A stretch of DNA of 34,198 nucleotides, from NCBI GenBank assembly GCA_020846885.1, contig JADLDC010000319.1, positions 1 through 34,198 of the forward strand. The letters are read 5' to 3'. The notes beneath the pieces are model-generated. The model had not been told where the DNA came from and did no database searches. It worked only from the letters and a program-made list of their open reading frames with translations. The position numbers were made by a program, and so were the translations under genes. Origin of the DNA: Acidobacteriota bacterium. Lineage in GTDB: Bacteria > Acidobacteriota > Blastocatellia > Pyrinomonadales > Pyrinomonadaceae. Shown piece after piece: positions 24,806 through 32,055 of the stretch (positions are counted from its first letter, which is position 1; the number at the start of each line of letters is the position of its first letter).

Positions 24806-25287
24806 TCGATATCGAAAAGGCGATAGTCGCGATGGCTTCGAATGATGTGGATTTCGTGGTCATTGGAGGCGTTGCTCTTTCGGTACACGCTACGGCATAC
24901 ATAACGTTCGACATCGATTTTGCTTATTCGAGGAACAAAGAGAATCTTGCAAAGATCGCAAAGGCATTAGCTTCATTTAATCCAAGACTTCGCGGTTTCC
25001 CGCCGGAATTGCCTTTCATTTGGGATGCGTCCACGCTATCGAATGGCTCGGTTTTCACGCTTGACACTTCAATTGGCGATATAGACTTGTTGTCTGAGGT
25101 AAAAGGACTCGGCGAATTCACCGATGTGTTGGCGAATTCGGAAAAGTTTGAACTTTGGGGATTCAGTGTAAATGTTCTTTCAGTTGATGGTCTGATCATC
25201 GCCAAGACGGCGGCGGGTCGTGAAAAGGATGTTCCGGGGTTGAAGCATCTCGAAGCAATTCGTGAAGCAATGTCTGAGAATGAGTAG
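24802..25287 (+). CDS. nucleotidyltransferase-fold protein (AbiEii/MNT-like)
   Basis: VVIGGVALSVHATAYITFDIDFAYSR (GG...DxD) and a later IGDIDLLSEV acidic motif. Confidence 0.7.
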   Translation: MIDIEKAIVAMASNDVDFVVIGGVALSVHATAYITFDIDFAYSRNKENLAKIAKALASFNPRLRGFPPELPFIWDASTLSNGSVFTLDTSIGDIDLLSEVKGLGEFTDVLANSEKFELWGFSVNVLSVDGLIIAKTAAGREKDVPGLKHLEAIREAMSENE

Positions 25288-25367
25288 GATCGGTCAAAGA
25301 ATTTGAATTTGCCCGGTCAAGCATTGACGCGTCGCGGGATGGGCAGTCTGATTGGGGACGGAAATTA

Positions 25368-25386
25368 CTTGACCAAGTTGGTCAAG
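25368..25386. promoter_or_regulatory. perfect 9-bp-arm palindrome, probable TA operator
   Basis: CTTGACCAA-G-TTGGTCAAG located 17 bp before the antitoxin ATG at 25404. Confidence 0.75.
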
Positions 25387-25403
25387 TATAGTACTTTCTG
25401 CGT

Positions 25404-25700
25404 ATGAGCGTTAAGAAAGCAAATATCGGCGAGTTAAAGACGCATTTGAGCGTTTATCTCAAAGGGGTAAAGAACGGCGGAATGGTGTTGGTCACCGAAC
25501 GAAATAGGCCGGTCGCGAAGATCGTTCCCCTTGACGAAGACGACCTCTACGAAACGGAAGAAGAACAGCTGATCGCCGAGGGGATCCTCAGCCCGCCGAA
25601 AAGCAGCGAGCCGCTGCCGGATGATTTCTTTGATGACCTTCCGTATATTCGCGGGAACAGGGCGATAGAAGTTTTGCTGGAAGAACGTTATGGCGATTGA
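25404..25700 (+). CDS. Phd/YefM-type antitoxin
   Basis: MSVKKANIGELKTHLSVYLKGVKNGGMVLVTERNRPVAKIVPL. Confidence 0.88.
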   Translation: MSVKKANIGELKTHLSVYLKGVKNGGMVLVTERNRPVAKIVPLDEDDLYETEEEQLIAEGILSPPKSSEPLPDDFFDDLPYIRGNRAIEVLLEERYGD

Positions 25701-26127
25701 CGCGGCATTTTGGGACATAAGCGCCCTTGTCCCTCTATGCGTTTTTCAAGAGGCATCCGTTGCAGCGCAGCGAGAACATCGAAAGTACGCGTCAAAGACT
25801 TTGTGGTGGGGCACACAGGTCGAGGTTCGGAGTTCGTTCGCGCGTTTGTTACGAAATGGAGACATCGACCAGGCGGACTTTGAAATAGCCGTTAAAAAGT
25901 GGCTCACGATATCAGAACGCGCCCATGAGCTGCCCCCATCGCCGCGCGTCATTGGAATAGCGTCGGATCTTCCCGACAAGTATGGTGTCCGAGCACTAGA
26001 CGCCTTTCAACTCGCCGCCGCCCTCGTTTGGTGCAAAGAAAAGCCGAGAAATCGCCCGTTCGTCTGCGCGGACCGGCGGCTTGGTGAAGCGGCAAGTGAC
26101 GCGGGGTTTGATGTGGTTTCGCTTTAA
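25690..26127 (+). CDS. PIN-domain (VapC-like) toxin
   Basis: Overlaps antitoxin 3' end; WDISALVPL, QVEVRSSFARLL, VRALDAFQLAAALV and VCADRRLGEAA give the acidic PIN residues. Confidence 0.85.
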   Translation: MAIDAAFWDISALVPLCVFQEASVAAQREHRKYASKTLWWGTQVEVRSSFARLLRNGDIDQADFEIAVKKWLTISERAHELPPSPRVIGIASDLPDKYGVRALDAFQLAAALVWCKEKPRNRPFVCADRRLGEAASDAGFDVVSL

Positions 26128-26158
26128 TCCCAGATCTCCAGCTCCTAAGATTTGTCGT

Positions 26159-28435
26159 ATGAAAACAAACACTGTCTGCTATGAGGGCATTCAACGGATT
26201 TTTCGGAACGCTGTCGTTGGCTACTTGCGAAAGGAACTGACAAACGCTTTTCCCGAGGACGTAAGTTCTAAGCTGTCATCTTCCTTCACAGTTGAAGAGT
26301 GGGAGCGAACGCAGAAACACGCTCATGGCCCTCGAAACACCGGAGCATTAAGCCTTCCGATCAAAGACGATTTCGATATTCTAAGCGTCAATCACTTCTT
26401 CAGTATATTCGATAGGTACTACGAAGTGCTTGTGCATTCAAAGCAGCCTGCACCTACGAACGATTCGAAGGAAAAGGGGCAACAGAAGAAGAAGCTTCTC
26501 GAATGGTTCAAGACGATTAAGGATCTACGAGACCCACTCAGTCATCCTGCTGATGACGATTTCTCGCGAGAGGACGCCTACGTGCTTCTCGACAGCGCTC
26601 GACGAGCATTAATTCGAATCAATTTGGTAAATGAAGCGGATGAGATTAAGAAGTTAATGGACCAGATGTATAAGGGTGGTTCGGTTAAGGAAACCGTAAA
26701 CCCACTTGAGGCTGAACTGCCCGCCCGAGAATCCGTCGTTATGGATTTTATCGGTCGAGATCTAGAGATTGGCCAATTGCGCGAATGGTTTTCTGACCCA
26801 ATGATGCGTAGATGGGCGCTTGCAGGGAAAGGCGGACTAGGAAAATCGGCTCTTGCGTATAAGTTTGCTCTGGACGTAGTAGAAAAGGCTCCTCCTCCAT
26901 TTCAGACCGTTATATGGCTAAGCGCTAAAAAGAAACGCTTCGTCGAAGGAAAGTCGGTTGATATTTCGACGCCTGATTTTTCAGATTTGGAATCTGCGCT
27001 AGATCTTTTGTTGGCCCATTTCGGATGGCTTGAAGCAATGGACCAGGCGATTAATGCGAAACAACGCCAAGTTTTGGAATTGTTGGATCAGTTTCCAGCC
27101 TTTATCGTCGTTGACGATATAGATAGTTTGGAGTCCGAGAACGAGAATGTCATTGAATTCTTTAGTATTCAGGTACCTCAAACAAAATCTAAGGTTCTAT
27201 TTACCTCGCGAAGAGTGATTTTCGGGATGGGTGGCACTACGACCCACGTCAAGGGTCTCGCGAAGGTTGACGCTGAGGCGTTTGTTTCGTCGCGTTGTGA
27301 ACAAATGGGTTTCGACCCATCGGTTTTGCCGAAGGAAGTACGCGACGACATTATTTCGGTTACTGAAGCGTCTCCTCTCTACATAGAGGATTTGATTCGA
27401 TTAATTGCAATCAAGCAACCTCGGGAAGCAATCAAACTATGGAAAGAGAAAGGCGGCATCGACGCGCGAAAGTATACCTTAGGTCGAGAATGTGAATTGC
27501 TCACGGAAGACGCCCTAAAAGTACTGCTAACTGCGTGTATAGCACAGGGAAGAACGTCAATGCCGGAAATCGAAGCTGTTCTCGGAATAGATTCTTTACG
27601 AGTTGCAGCCGCACTCCAAGAGCTACAAAAGTTGTTTCTAGTTCCTTTACCTAGCTTGGTTGAGGGTGAACAACGATTTGAAGTGAACGCAAACACAAGA
27701 GCGCTCGTTCGCGAGGTGCACGGACAGTCAGACCAATTTCGCCGCTTGTTAAGCACATATCGTAAGGTAACGACCGGAGTCTCCTCTGAGGGTAAGTATG
27801 AAACGGAAGGAATCGCACGCCAATCCGTTTTCTTTGTAAAAGTCGGCAAATTCGAAGAGGCGGAAACGCTGTTACTGAATGCGATTGCGAGGTTCCCGAG
27901 CAATGCCGAACTGATTGGTTTACTCGGTTGGGTTTATAAAAAATGGCCGCCGGCTCGGGTTGTCGACGCGCGCGAGCGCTCTGCTAGAGCGGCCCAACTC
28001 AGATGCGAGCGCTTCGAAACCCTTGACCACTGGTGCGATATGGAAATAGCCCAAAAAGAATGGAGAAAGGCTGCCGCGGCTGCGGAAAGTGCCATGAGAA
28101 TTTTTCCGGGCCATAAGAAGTTACTTTATTACTCAGGCTATGCGCGAAGCAGATTTGGAAGAGAGTTGATTAATAGTTTTCAGGATGAAAAAGGTTTCAA
28201 GGAAATAGACGCCGCGAAAAAACAGCTCAAGTTGGCTCTTGATTCAAAGAATGAGTTCTCAGGGAGGCGGGAGGAGTTGAACTCGAGAATCTATCGCGCA
28301 TTGGTTCTCGCTTGTGAAGCAATTGGAGATCGGGACGGACTCGACCACTATTTTTCGCGGTGGAAAAAGCATGATCCGGATGATTATACTTTGGACACAG
28401 AGTGGAACCGTATTTCCAGAACGTTTCGCCTCTAG
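26159..28435 (+). CDS. HEPN (Swt1-like) + NB-ARC/STAND NTPase + C-terminal TPR-like protein
   Basis: HEPN Rx4H motif RDPLSH (26528-26545); Walker A GKGGLGKSALA; Walker B-like FIVVDDIDSL; VLFTSRR sensor; helical repeat C-terminus. Confidence 0.82.
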   Translation: MKTNTVCYEGIQRIFRNAVVGYLRKELTNAFPEDVSSKLSSSFTVEEWERTQKHAHGPRNTGALSLPIKDDFDILSVNHFFSIFDRYYEVLVHSKQPAPTNDSKEKGQQKKKLLEWFKTIKDLRDPLSHPADDDFSREDAYVLLDSARRALIRINLVNEADEIKKLMDQMYKGGSVKETVNPLEAELPARESVVMDFIGRDLEIGQLREWFSDPMMRRWALAGKGGLGKSALAYKFALDVVEKAPPPFQTVIWLSAKKKRFVEGKSVDISTPDFSDLESALDLLLAHFGWLEAMDQAINAKQRQVLELLDQFPAFIVVDDIDSLESENENVIEFFSIQVPQTKSKVLFTSRRVIFGMGGTTTHVKGLAKVDAEAFVSSRCEQMGFDPSVLPKEVRDDIISVTEASPLYIEDLIRLIAIKQPREAIKLWKEKGGIDARKYTLGRECELLTEDALKVLLTACIAQGRTSMPEIEAVLGIDSLRVAAALQELQKLFLVPLPSLVEGEQRFEVNANTRALVREVHGQSDQFRRLLSTYRKVTTGVSSEGKYETEGIARQSVFFVKVGKFEEAETLLLNAIARFPSNAELIGLLGWVYKKWPPARVVDARERSARAAQLRCERFETLDHWCDMEIAQKEWRKAAAAAESAMRIFPGHKKLLYYSGYARSRFGRELINSFQDEKGFKEIDAAKKQLKLALDSKNEFSGRREELNSRIYRALVLACEAIGDRDGLDHYFSRWKKHDPDDYTLDTEWNRISRTFRL

Positions 28436-28449
28436 TTTGCGATCTCTTT

Positions 28450-29829
28450 ATGAAGACAATTATTAGAGCGGGACGAGTCGTAACTGCCGTCGACGACTAC
28501 AAGGCAGATATCCTCATCGAGGAGGAAACGATTTCGATGATCGGGAAATCGCTCGACATCGAAGCCGACAAGGTCATCGATGCGGCTGGGAAACTTGTCA
28601 TTCCGGGCGGGATCGATCCGCATACGCATATGGAACTGCCGTTTGGCGGGACTTCGTCGAGCGATGATTTTTTTACGGGCACGCGGGCGGCGGCTTTTGG
28701 CGGGACGACGACGATCATTGATTTTGCGGTGCAGACGAAGGGAGAATCGATGACAGCGGGCGTCGATGCGTGGCATAAGAAGGCAGAAGGCAAGACGTGC
28801 ACTGATTACGGATTTCATCTCATCACGACCGAGTTTGAGGACGGCGATGAAAAAGAGATGTATTCGCTGATGGACGAGGGCATCACTTCGTTCAAGCTGT
28901 TCATGGCGTATCCGGGAGTTTTCCTCGCGGATGACGCGACGATCTTTCGTGCGATGTCGGCAGCAGGTCAGCGAGGCGGCCTGGTCTGTATGCACGCCGA
29001 GAACGGCATTGTTATAAATGAGATCATCAAACGCTTTCTTGCTGACGGGCGAACGGCGCCGAAGTATCATGCGTTGACTAGGCCGACCATCGCCGAGGCC
29101 GAAGGCGTGCACCGAGCTATTGCAATTGCCGAGATGGCCGAATCTCCGGTCTATATCGTGCATTTAAGCTGCACCGATGCGCTGAATCAGGTCCGTCAGG
29201 CGAGAGATCGCGGCATTCCGGCGTTTGCTGAGACGTGTCCGCAATATCTTTTTCATTCGATCGAGGATTACGGCGACGGCTGGGACGGTGCGAAATACGT
29301 GATGACGCCGCCGCTGCGTGAAAAGCACAATTGCGGTGAGCTTTGGAAAGGCCTGAAAATGGACGACCTGCAAGTCATCTCGACCGACCATTGCCCGTTT
29401 TGCATGAAGGAGCAAAAGGAATTGGGCCTAGGTGATTTCACCAAGATCCCGAATGGAGCGCCCGGCGTCGAGAACCGGCTTGCGCTGATCTATAACGGCG
29501 GCGTTGTCGAGAACAGAATTTCGCTCAATCGCTTTGTCGAATTGACCTCGACGGCGGCCGCGAAGATGTTCGGGATGTTCCCAAAGAAAGGTACGATCGC
29601 GGTTGGCTCGGACGCCGACATCGTCATCTTCGATCCAAACGGCGAAACGACATTCGGCGTCGAGAATGAACATATGAACGTCGATTATTCTTCCTACGAA
29701 GGCTGGAAGATCAAAGGCAAGGTCGAGACCGTCCTCTCACGCGGCCGCGTCGTGATCGACAACGGCGAACATACCGGCAAACAAGGCGACGGGCAGTTCA
29801 TCAAACGGGGCGAATGCGTTAAAGTATGA
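28450..29829 (+). CDS. hydA: dihydropyrimidinase / D-hydantoinase
   Basis: PGGIDPHTHMELPFGGTSSSDDFFTGTRAAAFGGTTTIIDF, VHLSCTDALNQ, TCPQYLF, STDHCPF. Confidence 0.92.
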   Translation: MKTIIRAGRVVTAVDDYKADILIEEETISMIGKSLDIEADKVIDAAGKLVIPGGIDPHTHMELPFGGTSSSDDFFTGTRAAAFGGTTTIIDFAVQTKGESMTAGVDAWHKKAEGKTCTDYGFHLITTEFEDGDEKEMYSLMDEGITSFKLFMAYPGVFLADDATIFRAMSAAGQRGGLVCMHAENGIVINEIIKRFLADGRTAPKYHALTRPTIAEAEGVHRAIAIAEMAESPVYIVHLSCTDALNQVRQARDRGIPAFAETCPQYLFHSIEDYGDGWDGAKYVMTPPLREKHNCGELWKGLKMDDLQVISTDHCPFCMKEQKELGLGDFTKIPNGAPGVENRLALIYNGGVVENRISLNRFVELTSTAAAKMFGMFPKKGTIAVGSDADIVIFDPNGETTFGVENEHMNVDYSSYEGWKIKGKVETVLSRGRVVIDNGEHTGKQGDGQFIKRGECVKV

Positions 29830-29872
29830 GACCTTAGGCGTTGAGAATTGTTGAGACACAACGAGGTTTCTT

Positions 29873-30295
29873 ATGAGAAGGGATAAGGGAAACTCCGTTT
29901 GGCTTTTGCCGTTGGTGCTTGACGGCGGCCTCGTAGTCGATTTTCGAGACGATCATGTCCACGTTCAGCTTGGCGACGGGCTGAAAGTTACGTCGGAGCA
30001 GCGCAATGTTGTGTGGGGCCGCATCGCCGAGATCTGTGAGAAGAACGGGACGCGGCGTGTGTTGGTCGAAGGCCGAGCGCCCGAGGGTGTGTTCGACACA
30101 TCTGTTGTGATCGACGCCGGGCTTAAAACGGCAACGGTTCCGAGGTTGTGGATGGCCTTCTGTTTTGAAGCGTTCGTCCCTGATGAGCTTAGCGAGCTTT
30201 ATGAGACCGTGGCGGCTTCGAAAGGCATTCGTGTCAGACACTTTTCCAGTAGAGAAAGCGCGCTGCAATGGCTTCGGAACAACGTTCCTTCATAG
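29873..30295 (+). CDS. conserved small protein, STAS/SpoIIAA-like
   Basis: 140-aa ORF in + coding context; RVLVEGRAPEGVFDTSVVIDAG...FCFEAFVPDELSELYETVAASKGIRVRHFSSRESALQWL. Confidence 0.6.
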   Translation: MRRDKGNSVWLLPLVLDGGLVVDFRDDHVHVQLGDGLKVTSEQRNVVWGRIAEICEKNGTRRVLVEGRAPEGVFDTSVVIDAGLKTATVPRLWMAFCFEAFVPDELSELYETVAASKGIRVRHFSSRESALQWLRNNVPS

Positions 30296-31158
30296 CAATA
30301 CATAGCCGGCCCCGATCATGGTTTGGAGATTACCGCTTGATATATTCAGACATTTTACTTTCGCAAAAGCTGGAACGGACGGAGGGGCGTGCCAATGCTG
30401 ATTTTGTTGAAACGCGTGCCCGGATCGATCCGGCATGCGGTGCGGAATGGATAGACGTTGGCGGAACGTATGCCATGTTTGACGGCGTCGGGTCACCGCT
30501 GACACAAACGTTTGGGCTAGGCATTTTTGAAGAGGCCACGAATGATCATCTTGAGCGGCTCGAATCCTTTCTTAGAGAACGCGGCGCCGAAGTCTTTCAT
30601 GAGGTCAGCCCAATGTCCGACCTGTCGCTTCTTTCACTGTTAGGCGAACGCGGCTATCGGCCGGTTGAATTAACGAGCGTAATGTATCAAGGACTGACAC
30701 CGGGCCGCCCGGCCGGGGAACCAAAGAACCCAGCCATTTCAGTTCGAAGGATCCGTGATGATGAGGCCGACTTGTGGGCCGAGACCGCTGCGGAAGGCTG
30801 GTCGACCGAGCATGAGAGCCTGGGCGAGTTCATGCTCGCGTTCGGGAAGATAGCCGCACGGGCCAATGGCAGCCATCCTTTTATTGCCGAGATCGGAGGA
30901 CGGCCGGTCGGTGCAGGAAGTTTTGCGATCTACGAGGATGTGTGCGTCCTTTCCGGTGCCGCCACGGTGCCGGATGCTCGCCGCCAGGGTGTCCAGAACT
31001 CCCTGCTCAGGGCCCGGTTGGCGTTTGCCGTTGAGAGTAAGTGCAGTCTTGCCATGATGTGTGCGCTTCCCGGAAGTCAATCGCAAAAGAATGCGCAGAA
31101 GAATGGTTTTGATATCGCATATACGCGGACAAAATGGGGTCAGAACCACCTGCGGTAG
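30268..31158 (+). CDS. GNAT-family N-acetyltransferase (true start uncertain)
   Basis: VGAGSFAIYEDVCVLSGAATVPDARRQGVQNSLLRARLAFAVESKCSLAMMCALPGSQSQKNAQKNGF. Confidence 0.88.
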   Translation: MASEQRSFIAIHSRPRSWFGDYRLIYSDILLSQKLERTEGRANADFVETRARIDPACGAEWIDVGGTYAMFDGVGSPLTQTFGLGIFEEATNDHLERLESFLRERGAEVFHEVSPMSDLSLLSLLGERGYRPVELTSVMYQGLTPGRPAGEPKNPAISVRRIRDDEADLWAETAAEGWSTEHESLGEFMLAFGKIAARANGSHPFIAEIGGRPVGAGSFAIYEDVCVLSGAATVPDARRQGVQNSLLRARLAFAVESKCSLAMMCALPGSQSQKNAQKNGFDIAYTRTKWGQNHLR

Positions 31159-31244
31159 CGGGCGGTTTAAGACGAGCTTTTCCGGATTCGCTCAACGGCC
31201 AGAGTTCCAACATCAAACCACCCGCTACCGCAGGTGGTTCTGAC
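31139..31244. repeat. 106-bp inverted palindromic-repeat pair at the GNAT 3' end and intergenic region
   Basis: GTCAGAACCACCTGCGGTAGCGGGCGGTTTAA ... AAACCACCCGCTACCGCAGGTGGTTCTGAC. Confidence 0.92.
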
Positions 31245-31288
31245 ATTGGCATGCCGCGAAATTTATTTTTATTTGGCGGGATTTGATC

Positions 31289-31294
31289 TATAAT
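31289..31294 (+). promoter_or_regulatory. putative -10 box (TATAAT) for the ECF sigma gene
   Basis: TATAAT 26 bp before the ATG; -35 not convincing. Confidence 0.35.
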
Positions 31295-31320
31295 CACGGC
31301 AGTATTTTCACTCGAAACTA

Positions 31321-31893
31321 ATGCAGAACGCTGATTCGGATCAGATCACGCTGCTGCTTGCTGACTGGGGCAAAGGCGACCAGGTTGCCCTGGAACAGTT
31401 GATGCCGCTTGTTTACGATGAGCTGCGGCGGATGGCAAAGCGTTATATGAACCGCCAGCCGGCGGGGCATACCTTTCAAACGACCGAGCTGATCCACGAG
31501 ACATACCTCAAACTCGCCAAACAGAATGAACAGAATTGGCAAAACCGGGCGCATTTTTTTGGCGTGGCGGCCAAGGCGATGCGGCATATCTTGGTTGATT
31601 ACGCGCGGGCGAAGCAGAGCCAGAAACGCGGCGGATGGCAGGAAAAGATCACGCTGGCCGACGAAATTGCGACTACGAAGGGCAATTCAAAGGAGATAGT
31701 CGCGCTGGACGACGCGTTGAAGAATCTTGAGCAGATCGACACCCGCCGAAGCCGCGTTGTCGAATTAAAATTCTTTGGCGGCCTGACCGCGGAAGAGATC
31801 GCCGAGGTTTTGAACATTTCCGCCGAAACCGTTAAACGCGATTGGAAATTTGCCCGCACATGGCTGCTTCGTGAACTGGCGGGAGCTGAATAA
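31321..31893 (+). CDS. ECF-type RNA polymerase sigma factor
   Basis: LMPLVYDELRRMAKRYMNRQPAGHTFQTTELIHETYLKL, HFFGVAAKAMRHILVDYAR, RRSRVVELKFFGGLTAEEIAEVLNISAETVKRDWKFARTWL. Confidence 0.93.
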   Translation: MQNADSDQITLLLADWGKGDQVALEQLMPLVYDELRRMAKRYMNRQPAGHTFQTTELIHETYLKLAKQNEQNWQNRAHFFGVAAKAMRHILVDYARAKQSQKRGGWQEKITLADEIATTKGNSKEIVALDDALKNLEQIDTRRSRVVELKFFGGLTAEEIAEVLNISAETVKRDWKFARTWLLRELAGAE

Positions 31894-32010
31894 GATTTGG
31901 GAAGCCTTTTTTCTATCATTGGTGACGCTTATTTCCGCCGATTTACGTTTGATGAATTAAGGCTGGTCTTTCCCGGTCAAGTTTCGGGCGGGAATACGAT
32001 CGATCTTAAG

Positions 32011-32038
32011 AATAGCTGACAGCTTTGCAGCTATTTTT
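32011..32038 (+). terminator. stem-loop followed by T-run between sigma factor and kinase
   Basis: AATAGCTG-ACAGCTTTG-CAGCTATT followed by TTT. Confidence 0.5.
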
Positions 32039-32055
32039 ACTCTTTTCTGGCGTAA

